DNA from: Gordionus sp. m RMFG-2023
Taxonomy: Eukaryota; Nematomorpha; Gordioida; Chordodea; Parachordodidae
Assembly (NCBI RefSeq): GCF_954871325.1
Contig: NC_088775.1
Span: 49,143,561 to 49,207,560 of the forward strand
DNA length: 64,000 nucleotides
Direction of reading: 5' to 3'
The position numbers and the translations under genes are program-made. This document shows, piece after piece, positions 46,249 through 56,460 of the stretch (position 1 is the stretch's first letter; each line of letters opens with the position of its first letter). A model generated the notes under the pieces. It did not search any database. It saw nothing but the letters and a program-made list of their open reading frames with translations, and had not been told where the DNA came from.

Positions 46249-48911
46249 AATATAAAAAAAATTGACTGATTGCGTCGACTATCCACGATTCTACTAACCT
46301 CAATGGTGGTAATATTATTAATTTGATCTTAACATATATTTAAGCATTATATAACAATCTGAAACTTTCCCAAATTTTAAAATAGATATTTAACTTTCAT
46401 ATAATATTCATTTTGTCATGTTTAAACTTTTAATTATTATAACCTAATAATATTAAGTGAAAATATTGTAATTTTTACGTCAAAAACATGTCATGACGGA
46501 TAAAAATTTAAATAGCTAAATATTATAAATTATTTTCATCTCCAATTATGGATATTTTAGAATTCTATTTTAGAACTAAATTTCAAATTTTAATCTAAAC
46601 TGATTTTAAAATAAAATACTTTGAACCGACAAGCCCCTTGCGCCGACTAGCCCTGATCTCCCCTACTATCTGTTGATGTCGAAATAATTGTGATGAAATG
46701 TTTTAACGAATTTAGTTTATCAACTAAAAGAGTTAATGAATTAAAAGAGTCGATCCGACTGTCCCAGATGTCATCTCTAAGCTCCGAAATTTATCTATAC
46801 CTATCAGGTGGTTGTCTTTAATACCTGCCATCGATAGAATTTTAAAATTTTACAAACCCTTAAAAAAATACTTCTTAAATAAAGATTTTAAAAGCTGTTG
46901 TAAAATTTTGAAATATATTTTCGAGTATGAAATGGCAGAAGCATATTTAGGATTCGTTTCACATGTAGGAAATTTATTTCATGCAGTTAATATTCAGTAG
47001 CAATCAGAATATTCTTTAGATTCACAAAATCATACTACAGCTCTGTTCATCTCTACAGTTAAAAATTGATAATAAATTTTATGGCGCTATTGCTAAAAAT
47101 TTTATTAAAATGTTCAAATAATACTCTAATTAATACATTTTTAAATGAAGCAGATATTTTTATTAAGACAATTTTAGAATATTTACAATCAAAATTTGAT
47201 TTTAATAACTCTATTTACAAATGTATAAATCTTATGACCTTGGAACAGAAACTATCAATTGATGGTTTTTATATTTTAATAAATATATTATAAATACCGA
47301 AAGACATTGATTTCTTGTTTGAGGAGATTGTAATTCTCTCTATTTTTTATGATTCACCAAAATACTTAAAGTTAGATGGTCTAAAAACAGAGGAGAAATG
47401 GGTAGAATTTTTTCGTAATAACGATAAATCCCTATGCTTGGAAAAAATATGAGAGTATGTCTTCTCCTTACCTCATTCTAATGCCTCATCCGAGCTCATT
47501 TTTAGCCTGATGAGGACTGCCTGGAAAAAGGAGAGAAATCGGATTGAGCAAATATATAATATGTCATGCCAGGAATTTTATAAATATCTCAATAACGACG
47601 GTAAACATTTAGTTCTATTATTTATTTCAAATAAAATATAATTAAGTTTTAGCAATGGCGCCATAAAATTTATTGTCAATTTTTAACTGTAAAGATGAAC
47701 ACATCCAGCATGTAATAGATTTCCTACATGTGAAAGCATTCCTAAATATACCTCTGCCATTCATTATTGAAAATAATTTTCAAAATGTTAAGACAGCTTT
47801 TATAATCTTTATTTATGAAACATTTTTTTAAAGGTTTATAAAATTTTAAAATTCTATCGATGGCGGGTATTAGGAACATATCGCGACCAAAATTGTGCTG
47901 ACTCAATTCTGTAAATACACTCTGTTTTTACCAAATTCACTGAGGGGTAATTCCATACCAAATCGATAACTTTTCGGCCCTACCATTTTAATTTCGATAA
48001 AATTTTGCATGCTGATAGAATATCATTAGAAAGCATTGAATCCAAAATTTTAGCCTCCTAGTACTCATAGTTCCTGAGATATCAATGGTCAAAAGTGCTA
48101 AAAATTACCTTTTTTCGAAAAATATGATTTTTTAAAATAGAGATAAGATAAAAAATAATGGTTTTAAAAATATAAGTTATATGTCATTTTGTAACTCTAT
48201 TAAAGGCCTTTTATTAAACATTAAGGATTTTTTGAAATAATATTGTTGCGGTTTTTATTTACGTTACAAATATTAAACATAAAAACTTCAGGTGTTTCGC
48301 ATTCCAAATTTTTTTGAATTTAATATTTTTTTGTTCTCTAACCTTATATCTATACATAAAAAAATTTAAACTTGGGACAGCTTTTTTAGTTATTACGATT
48401 TAAAAAATCGAAAAATAAATATTTTTTTCAAAAATAGATGGCGCTCCTTTATAAAATAACGTGTTTTGTTAAGATTATTATTTTTTTAAACTTTTTATTC
48501 ATTTTTGAACATAAATAATAAGATTTTCCAGCATTACTATCATGAAAAAATATTATATAGATAGTTTGATAGGCTTACCTATTATTATTATTATATTGAT
48601 AACTTGTAAAAATTAGTTGTTTTCATAATAAATGATTAAATTTCCTAAAAAAATAGTTAATCCGATATCTCCTACAAGAAAATATAATAATTAATTGTTG
48701 AAAGATAAAAGCAAGTTCTCATGCACCTGCCCTAATATTAATTAATTTTTATTTTACAAATATTTTGATATTAATTATTTTTCTTTATAAAATTATTTAT
48801 AATGTATAAATATAAATGCGTTAAATCCTTTTAAAAAACACCTTAATTATAAAAAGAACCCGCGTAAAGTCATGACGTAGATGAAACAATATCCAAACAT
48901 TGAGGTGGAAC

Positions 48912-49328
48912 CAGAGTTGTACAAAAGATCTTCTTTGAAGATTTTTGAGCGAGATCTAGCTCAAAAATTTGAGCAAGATCTTTGAAGATCGTAAAATTTG
49001 AAGATCTTTTATTTTTTAAAAATTTTGGCTGCGATCAACGATCTTCAAAAATCTTCATGATATTTATTTTTTTACCCCTTTATTAAAAGCCCAGATGTTT
49101 TTCAATTTTCATCAAGGCAGGAGGAGAGGTATAAAACATAAAAGAAATATTATATTAATAAATTTGAAAAACATCTGGGCTTTTAACAAAGGGGTAAAAA
49201 AATAAATATCATGAAGATCGTTGATCGCAGCGATCTTCAAAGATCTATACACAAAATTTTTAAAAAATAAAAGATCTTCAAATTTGATCTTTGAAGATCT
49301 TTTTATTTTGAGCAAATGTACAACTCTG
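48912..49328. mobile_element. Palindromic hAT MITE with exact 8-bp duplication
   Basis: It begins CAGAGTTGTACAAAAGATCT and ends with the complement, ACAACTCTG. Nearly the whole element folds on itself around a short centre near 49110-49140. Both flanks are 'ggtggaac' (48904-48911 and 49329-49336). The arms contain repeated 'gatctt'/'aagatc' blocks. A half copy lies at 39347-39531. The CAGAGTTGT end is shared with the element at 54037-54844. Confidence 0.9.
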
Positions 49329-49779
49329 GGTGGAACACTATATTTGTGATAAATGTCGTAAACGGTTATCACAAAAAATATTGAAAATATAACTATTCTG
49401 ATATCTAATATGTAAATAATATCAACACAGCATCAACATCAATAGATACAATCAATATAACTTTAAACGAAATTGGAATATCTTCTATTAAGAAAAAAAA
49501 CTAACTGAAAAAAATTATCCAAAAAAAAAAGGATAGCGAAAATATAAGCTTATTTCAGATATAATAATTAACAATCCAGAATCGGGTAGATAATATAATA
49601 ATAATATTACTCAATAATATGAAATTACAATATCCTAATTTATCTAAAAATAAAAATATATCAATTGCTGACCATTCTGCTTCCTAATTGGAGCGCAAAT
49701 AAAATAAAAACGACATTCAACGCTACATAATCATATAGCATATAATTCCAAAATCGTTTTAAAAGAAAAGGTGATTCTT

Positions 49780-50340
49780 TCAACTCCAAATCGAAAGCCT
49801 GCAAAAATTCTCAATAAAAAACAGTTGATATTGTTAAAAAAAAATCTGCAGTGATGAAGTTAGTAGGGTATTATCAGGAAAAAAAGATTGCATAATCTAG
49901 CATTGAAAAGGGGGAACGAGTGAACGATCAAAAAAGGTTAGTTCTTAAATATTTGAAAGAATAATATAATCATTTAAACTATATTCTTATTAGCAGACAT
50001 TTATTGTGGAGAATATAGTATATCCACGTGAGGATCCTTTGATTGAGGATCAATTAATCGTTGAGATTAGAGGATATGTAACATGTGCATATGAAAACGA
50101 TTGGTGGTTAGGATTTGTACAAGAAGTGAATGTAATTAGAGATGAAGTAAAAATTAATTTTCTTCAGCCTAGAGGACCAGTAAATTCTTTTGTTTATCCA
50201 GCTGCACAAGATATCCTTTTCATGCCATAAAATAATATTTTAACAATAGTAAGCCTATCAACGGCTACAGGGCGTACATATAATTTATCGCAACACGAAA
50301 TTATCATGGCGTCAAAAAAACTAAATTTAATGAAAAACCG
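49780..50340 (+). pseudogene. Transposon protein with an SH3/Tudor-like Trp-Trp domain
   Basis: The 74-codon frame 50006-50230 reads 'GYVTCAYENDWWLGFVQEVN' and 'VKINFLQPRGPVNSFVYPAA'. This fits a recurrent domain with the pattern VACxYDxxWWIGxVxExxxxxxDVxVKFMHPxGPxxSFxWP, which I know from repeat-encoded proteins of cnidarians and aphids. After one in-frame TAA the same frame goes on with 'VSLSTATGRTYNLSQHEIIM', again as in relatives. Upstream, in shifted frames, 'RKPAKILNKK', 'DEVSRVLSGKKDCI' and 'IEKGERVNDQKRLVLKYLKE' match the region that precedes the domain in those proteins. The fold is probably a small beta barrel; its role in transposition is unknown. The copy is dead. Confidence 0.6.
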
Positions 50341-51872
50341 AGAATAGGTAATAACTTTCATGAATTTTAATTTATCTATTATATCTACAAAATTTATAAA
50401 ATTTTCGAAGATTTAAATTTTTTATAAGAAAAAAATGATTATAACCGCAGCTAAATAATCTCATTTCATGATATTAATGATAGAAAATCATGCTATATAT
50501 GTTTAAAAATTGAAAAAGTTAAAAAAAAAATAATCTTAACAAAATGCGTTATTTTATAAAAGAGCGCCATCTATTCTTGAAAAAAATATTCATTTTTTAG
50601 TTTTTTAAATCTCAATAACTAAAAAATCTATGGTTGTCCCAAGTTTAAATTTTTTTATGAATAGATATAAAATTAGAGAATAAGAAAATATTAAATTCAT
50701 AAAAATTTAAAAAGCGACACTTGGAGTTTTTATGTTTAAAATTTATAACGTAAATAAAAACAGCAACAATATTATTACAAAAAAAATCCTTAATATTTAA
50801 TAAAAGGCCTTTAATAGATTTACAAAATGACATATAATTTATATTTTTAAAATCATTATTTTTTAACTTATCTCAATTTTTAAAAATCGTATTTTTCGAA
50901 AAAAGGTCATTTTTGGAACTTTTGAGTTTGACCAATGATATCTCAGGAACTATGAGTACTAGGAGGGTAAAATTTTGGTTTCGATGTTTTCTAATGATAT
51001 TCTCTCAGCATGTAAAATTTTATTGAAATTAAAAAAGTCGGGTTGAAAAATTATCGATTTGGTATGGAATTACCCTGAGGCATTTTCAGATCAGAAAGCT
51101 GACATGCAATTTATTGATAATCTCGAATCTGCTATATTTACCATTATATGGTTAGCTATATCTTAGGATTTTTCACTATTTGAGGGGGAAAAATTTAATA
51201 GTTTTATTGAAACGACCTTAATTTTTGAAATAGCGGAGGATCAAGGGAAATATTAATATTTCCCTTATTAGATGCATCTCTTAGAATTGCATATGTATTC
51301 CCATTTTTCAAATCGTCAAGAATTGACCTCCTGGATTTAGGTCCTAAAACATTGATGATAGCCTTGCTTATTTTTGTTCTACAAGTATAGTTTTCATTTA
51401 TTTTAGAGTCGTTAAATATTATGGGAAAAAGATTCTACCAACATTGTGATGATAAGTATCTCTGTGAATGTTGTACTACCAAGATAAGTGTTTACAATTG
51501 CCCATAACTGTAGTTGCATCTGTATTATTTTTTATTTTTGGAGTACCTTATTATGTATTTAAACGTGATACGTGATAATTAAATCCCTATAATTTTATAT
51601 ACACACACACGGTAGATTTCCAATTGCGGTCATTTTGCGGGACATTCGCATAAAATATAATTTTAATTGTAAAAAATCGTTTTTTTAAACTTTATCTTGT
51701 TTACATTCATTTATATTTAAAAAAGATCGTCAGACCAAGTCACAAGTTACCGACTTTGTATATATAAAAAAAATTTTAGCAATTTTTATATTTCTACCGC
51801 AATTTTCATATTTCTCCCGCATAATACCAAATTTCTCTCGCAATTTGAAAATTTTGACCTGTCAACCCTGCC

Positions 51873-51960
51873 GATGACATGACGCAGCGGGACATGACGT
51901 AGCAATGACATGATGTAACGATGACATGACTTCACGATGACGTAGTGAGGACATCGGAAA
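51873..51960. repeat. Minisatellite, about 17-bp unit, five copies
   Basis: Units of the type 'gatgacatgacgtagca' follow directly on the end of the hAT copy BC. They vary at two to four bases each. No frame. Confidence 0.7.
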
Positions 51961-52355
51961 ATTATAATATAGATATATAAGAGATATGTCAATCATAAAT
52001 TTGATTGGTTATTAATTAAAAATAATGTTGTTAAAGTCGTATGTATATTTTTTATTATTATTTGAAGGGTTATATTCTTAATAATTTATTTGAAATGAAT
52101 AATATTGAAGATCTATTAAAAATTATAGTTACATTGATCTTATGTAAATATAATAAAAAATTACAAATGAGAATTAAACTAAGAAAGTTATTTAAATGTT
52201 ATATATACTAAGTGTATATACTATAATTTTTTACTGCATCTCTTTTATATTTCTATGTTAATTAATGCTTATTCTAGTAAGACATATATCTATAACTATA
52301 AACAGAAAATTTGAATAAATAGAAATGAATAAGTAATAAAATACTAATTTATTAC

Positions 52356-52521
52356 TTGCAGCCTTAGCACTTCTGATTGGGTCCTTCGCTCCTCAGTCTT
52401 CCCTGACAAAAACACTATTTGATTTCAGCAATTGGAGCTCTATCTTAGGATCGAAAACATTTAAGTAAGATACACATTTCCCTAGATAAGTATCTACATT
52501 AACGATATATGGGGTATTTGC
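52356..52521 (-). other. Exon-like island of unknown origin
   Basis: About 40% GC against about 22% around it. On the minus strand a pyrimidine-rich tract ending in AG precedes 52521 and a GTAATA donor-like site follows 52356. The frame between reads 'NTPYIVNVDTYLGKCVSYLN' and 'VFDPKIELQLLKSNSVFVRE', then Asp and TGA, with the same frame continuing 'GAKDPIRSAKAA'. The TGA may be a true end or decay. I do not recognise the protein. It could be a host exon or a scrap of an old element. Confidence 0.35.
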
Positions 52522-52529
52522 CTAAGAAG

Positions 52530-54028
52530 GGGAATAAAATATGGTTAAGTGCGTAATTGATTAACTCAGAAAACAATTTTTAATATTATATATCCGCTGC
52601 AATAGTCAAAACTTGCATAAAGATGAATAATATATTGATATAAATATTATAGAATAAGGACATTTTAGTATTTTTTTTAATAATTATATTACATTGTTTA
52701 ATAAATTTTATAATAATATTACTTAATTTATTTCATACATAATATAATCATTTTAAAAAATAAAATTCGAAGTTCCACTATTGAATAATCTGTCAATTAT
52801 TTTATAAGAGATTTTTGATTTATCTATTCAATTGTACGATAAATAATCAAATGTAAGTATTCTTCAGCTTTTAATATTATTTTATTAAAATATATATTTA
52901 ATAATATAATCAATTTTTCTATGAAGATAAGTACAAACATGCATGAATTAGGGTAAAAATGTTTTTGTTTAAGGAATTATAGTCATTTTGGAAAACTAAA
53001 AATGATTATTATTTCTATATTAATTTAATATTTTTTATTGTATACTATATAAAAATAAGCTTTAATATTGTCAATTGATAATTTATTCTTAGTTTATAAT
53101 ATCTAAAAATACAAATAATTCTTAGATATTTATTGTATTATGAATTTTAAATAATAATAATTAAGCTGATAAATAATATATTTTTACATTATAAATATGA
53201 TCAAGCATGTTGAAATTGCATCCTTCAAATTTTATGTTATATACACAATAATTATTTTAAAAACATAAATATATATATATAATACAATTTTAAAAAGAAA
53301 ATTAATTAATTATCAAATTTATTCTTAAAAAAATAAAATACTTATGTTTAATTAAACTATTTTTATTGCCCAACTAATTTACGTTGGAGGCTTGAAAATG
53401 TAAACATTTTTCACTGCCTAAGATTTTCTTATTTCAACCTGAATAAAAAAAGCATTTTTGGTCTAGTTCCTTGGGTTTTATTTATTTTTTAGGCTTGGCT
53501 CAGATTTTTAATTTGTCATTTAAATAATCTTGGTTCACTTTAGGGGCAAATGTTAATTAATTTATATTGATTTTTCAATTATTTATATTTTAAAATTTTT
53601 TATAGGATCCTATTTTTAACGATCTTGATTCTAAGCTCGATCTGCAATCTGATTTATTCCTAGATTTAGTGATTATTTTATCATATAATGTTATAATTTT
53701 AGATGGTACTTAAATTATGGCAAATATGAAAAAATATAAACCACTTTAAAATTAATATTATATATAATTGTTTAAATGCATATAATAATAATACTTTAAT
53801 GCCTATAAAAATCTAGTTCACCATTTCTACAACTATTTCCCTAAAGGTAGCTTTATTTGCTACTTTAAAAAAAGAGAGCAATATAGCTAGTGAAATTTTT
53901 ATATAATTTGATACTTTTGTAGCTACTTTTAAAACTGCCTATTTTTTTTCCTCCTAGATACACAAATAATGCATTTCAAATGGTATTGTAAAAATTGCCA
54001 AAAATTTTTTAATAAATTTTTTTAGTCC
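52530..54028. other. AT-rich stretch without recognised features
   Basis: No coding frame. Short blocks near 53380-53680 and 53815-53940 are a little less AT-rich; the latter holds 'agctacttttaaa'-type repeats like those at the ends of the following element. Confidence 0.4.
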
Positions 54029-54036
54029 CTAAAAGC

Positions 54037-54844
54037 CAGAGTTGTTAATGCTCCTTTTTAAAAGTAGCTAGCTCACGCTCCTACCTTCTCAAAAAGAGCT
54101 AGCTCCTGCTCCCTCTACTACATTTCAAAAGTAGTTAGCTCCCGCTCCAAGTAATGGAGTGCCTTTCCATAACCGTTCCTTAGATTTTCATTTTTTAGAA
54201 GGTATACAAAACAAAATGATATTTTTTTTATCAAAAAGTTTTATTTATATTAAATGATCTATCAAAATATTTATAACCTTTTATTAGCTTTTAAAAGTAA
54301 TAAATTTTCTAAATTAAAATCTAACAAGCATCCTCCACGCCTCCCCTAAAACCTGTTTTGCAATACTAAATAGGCACTCCACAGGAGCACTAGAGGGAAG
54401 CGGGGTATTGTATTTTATAAAGATATTTTTTAATTCAGGGAATTTATCAAAAATAGTATTTTGGTATCATTATTTAAAAAAATATTTGTCCAATATATTT
54501 CTTCCTGATGATCAATTTCATGGAATCCAAAAAAATCTTCTAAATCAATTTGTATTTAAAAGAAAGATTTTTTACTTTTAGATGTTTTTTGAAAATTAAA
54601 TAATTTATTTAATACAAAAGACATTTTGCCCTTCAATTTATTTGATCATTTGGATCAACATCTTTTAGAAGTTATATTATTAATATTTCAAAAATAATTT
54701 AATTTATACATTAAATTTAAAGAAGAGGTGGAGCGGCGCTCCTCCACTCCAGCCCTAAAAGGAGCTAGCTCCCGCTCCCCATTTTAAAAAAGGAGGGGTG
54801 CTCCAGGAGTTTTTAAAAAGGAGCGCCGCTCCTTAATAACTCTG
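54037..54844. mobile_element. hAT element, internally deleted, CAGAGTTG ends
   Basis: The left end is CAGAGTTGTTAATGCTCC and the right end GGAGCGCCGCTCCTTAATAACTCTG in part. The flanks are 'ctaaaagc' (54029-54036) and 'ctaaaagt' (54845-54852), an 8-bp duplication with one change. Subterminal 'agctagctcc' and 'gctcc' repeats stand at both ends. A transposase scrap lies inside on the minus strand. Confidence 0.85.
54290..54420 (-). pseudogene. hAT transposase C-terminal scrap
   Basis: The minus-strand frame reads '[20 protein letters not shown]' followed by '[13 protein letters not shown]' and a stop. This is the hAT dimerisation block ([21 protein letters not shown]), with Cys in place of the usual Arg. 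The rest of the transposase has been lost. It confirms the element at 54037-54844 as hAT. Confidence 0.8.
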
Positions 54845-54852
54845 CTAAAAGT

Positions 54853-55924
54853 CCAACCCAAATTAAAAATCATTTGTCCACCCATCCAGAATTTATTAAT
54901 ATAAAAAAATTTATTTTTTTTTGAAAAAAGAATAAATATTCTACAATAAAAAATATTAGCTCCTTGTTTCTTCTAAGAATTTTAAAATATTATCAATTTA
55001 TTTGACAAAATGTAATATCATATTTAAAAATTTAAGCCTGGCCTGGACTGGACCATACTTTTTAAAAAAGTATTAGGTCCAATCTAGTCCGATCTGAAAT
55101 TATTTAAAATAGATAAGCCACCTATCTATAATTATAAAAGATTCATTAATATTTTGTTCAGTTATAAATTCATTTGAATCAAATTTAAACATGAAGTCAG
55201 ATCTCTATTAATTCTAATAATTTTTGATTTAATTGATCTTTTGCCTCTTAGTCTGCTTAACTAAGGAGGTCTTGGGTCACCAAATTTAATGAATGATTTT
55301 ATTTCATCGTATATCTAGTTAAGTGATCCACTTCTCAATTAAGCCAAACAATCTTGGCTTACATTTATTTCGCAAAGTTTCAACCACCTTATTTCCAGCT
55401 ATTTTAAAAAGTTTCCTAGTCCCCATGTTTCAATGTGCTTTTAAAAAACGGTCGCCTGATTTAACTAACCTTTGATTATTTAGAAACAAAAAAAAAGACG
55501 CAATTCTGAGTTAAAAAAATGTTACTCATAAATGACTAGCTTTAAATCATCATATGTTAGATTAGTTTGAGCCACCTTTTGTGGCATGACAAGCTTAATA
55601 TGTTAAGCAAATCTCTGACATCTCCCACGGATATTAATTCCCCATTTTTTAGATTTTAAATAAAGGATCAGAAATAACCCTCCACCAAAAACGAAAAATT
55701 AAAAAAAATTTTTTTTTATTAAAATTCATATACAAATATGATAAAATATTATTATTTAAAAATTAACTTTATAATATAAAGAATATAAAAAAATATGTCA
55801 TATATCAGTTTAAGTTAAAAAAAAGAAGAAGATTGATACAAATGTATATTTTTATAAAAAGAAAAAAAAACATTTAAAAAAAAATATCAAATGGCGAGGT
55901 CGGGCCATGATGTTTTAAATATTT
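54853..55924. other. Stretch without recognised gene
   Basis: Contains a short GC-richer block (55025-55100, 'cctggcctggactggacc') like hAT subterminal sequence, and a longer less AT-rich region (55200-55660) with no frame that resembles a known family on either strand. Confidence 0.35.
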
Positions 55925-56460
55925 GATAATTAGATTTAATTATAGATACGGTGATTTCCTGCTTGAGTTTGTAAAATGGAGAAAGGTATGATTTTTTTAT
56001 TGATTTGGATATTGTTTTGAATAGATCTGAAGCCGCTTGTCGAGCAGTTTGATGTAGCTGCTATAGGAACAAAGTGGTTATCACACATTAGGTGTGAGTA
56101 TTTTATATTTTTTAGAGATTCGTCTCTGTTAAGGGGATCATGGGAATTATTAGATGGAGCCATGTGATCAAAGCAGGAAAATTCCACATTAAAGGCTTTC
56201 CCATGAAAAAATGTACGACGGTTTTGCCGTCAGGGCGTTTTTTATCTAAAAAGGATGTAGGTTCTAAAATACAGGGAAAATTGGCTTTATTTAAAAAAGA
56301 AGCTATTATTGCATTTATTTTATCATGTCGGCTGATTTTTGATATAAATTTACAGTGGAGAGCGTGTCTCCCATACGCGTCTGCCGATTGATTGCATTTA
56401 ATGCAAATATAATGGTTTAGGGGTACGCCCAAGCGCAAATTGATTGCATAACGAAAAGCG
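55925..56460 (-). pseudogene. Non-LTR retroelement tail (c)
   Basis: The best-preserved copy of the family of tails (a) and (b). Minus strand: 'LRLGVPLNHYICIKCNQSAD' with 'AYGRHALHC' (the Cys-Cys-His-Cys knuckle), 'ISRHDKINAIIASFLNKANF', 'PCILEPTSFLDKKRPDGKTV', 'GKPLMWNFPALITWLHLIIP', and in a further frame 'NHFVPIAATSNCSTSGFRSI'. Intact relatives read KRPDGxTLxPWxxGxxLxWDxTxxDTxAPSH and HFxPVAxETxGxxG, so the last part probably includes a nuclease-like fold of the RPDG-D-T kind. The Asp of 'WD' is Asn here. The reverse transcriptase itself is missing. Confidence 0.65.

Larger units (their letters stand above)
38717..46663. mobile_element. TA-flanked TIR element (mariner/pogo-like), host of the young gypsy
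   Basis: The left end reads GGGGAGACCAGGGCTAGTCG and the right end is its complement with one change (CGACTAGCCCTGATCTCCCC). The dinucleotide TA stands on both sides (38715-38716 and 46664-46665). Comparison with copy A shows a single TA at that place ('gattgTActatctg'), which makes TA the target duplication. That fits the Tc1/mariner/pogo supergroup. Its own sequence, without the gypsy, is about 1.85 kb and has no clear transposase frame. Two similar blocks of about 100 bases (39241-39346 and 39653-39745) flank a MITE half and a (TTTC)n run. Confidence 0.75.
38040..47640 (+). pseudogene. hAT copy BC, rightward transposase, split by an insertion
   Basis: The part before the insertion (38040-38714) includes 'HSYKSVQGSISTSIAIQKYS', 'LTCGRTKMSKVITSVLVPES', and 'GLSMIFMSAFCADNTSVNFG' (38440-38649), with Cys-His of the 'GCICHIQHNSC' block near 38670-38700. 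The part after it (46666-47640) includes 'VDVEIIVMKCFNEFS', 'YEMAEAYLGFVSHVGNLFHA' (46812-47000), and the end with 'FSLPHSNASSELIFSLMRTA' and 'WKKERNRIEQIYNMSCQEFY' near 47460-47590. It has many shifts. A near copy of part of the SINE body at 14.5 kb lies reversed at 46760-46790, inside this gene. Confidence 0.8.
47945..51075 (+). mobile_element. Unclassified long-TIR DNA transposon with a Trp-Trp domain protein
   Basis: The left end is GGGTAATTCCATACCAAATC and the right end its complement. The inverted homology continues for several hundred bases (for example 'cctcctagtactcatagttc' near 48055 against its complement near 50945). The flanks are 'tgag' on both sides (47941-47944 and 51076-51079), a 4-bp target duplication. 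A decayed plus-strand gene lies at 49780-50340. A palindromic MITE (48912-49328) is inserted in it. No DDE motif or known transposase family was recognised, so the superfamily is open. Similar ends and similar proteins are, as far as I recall, seen in aphid and Hydra repeats. Confidence 0.75.
47641..51570 (-). pseudogene. hAT copy BC, leftward transposase, split by an insertion
   Basis: From right to left on the minus strand: an N-terminal part at 51100-51570 ('ACGVCNVVLHR'-like, with the acag-agcta and 'catcacaatgttgg' stretch coding the HHNVGRIF block, then the CGRTKMSKAI and TDAS blocks), the unclassified TIR element at 47945-51075, then 47641-47940 with 'FYKPLKKxF' and 'MAEVYLGMLSHVGNLLHA' blocks. 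The C-terminal end of the gene is missing and the join to the rightward gene lies at 47640. Its outer flank (51570-51870) aligns base for base with the left flank of copy A (16517-16950). Confidence 0.7.
37763..51870. mobile_element. hAT element, copy BC, same family and dimer layout as copy A
   Basis: The left end (GTTGCCATGTCTCCCCCC...) matches the right end of copy A, and the right end (...TTTGACCTGTCAACCCTG) matches the left end of copy A in reverse. Between them lie a rightward transposase (38040-47640) and a leftward one (47641-51570), tail to tail, as in copy A. The span is 14 kb because a TA-flanked element with a gypsy inside it (38717-46663) and an unclassified TIR element (47945-51075) inserted later; without them it would be roughly 3 kb. 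The first few bases of the left end have diverged and no target duplication was found. Confidence 0.8.
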
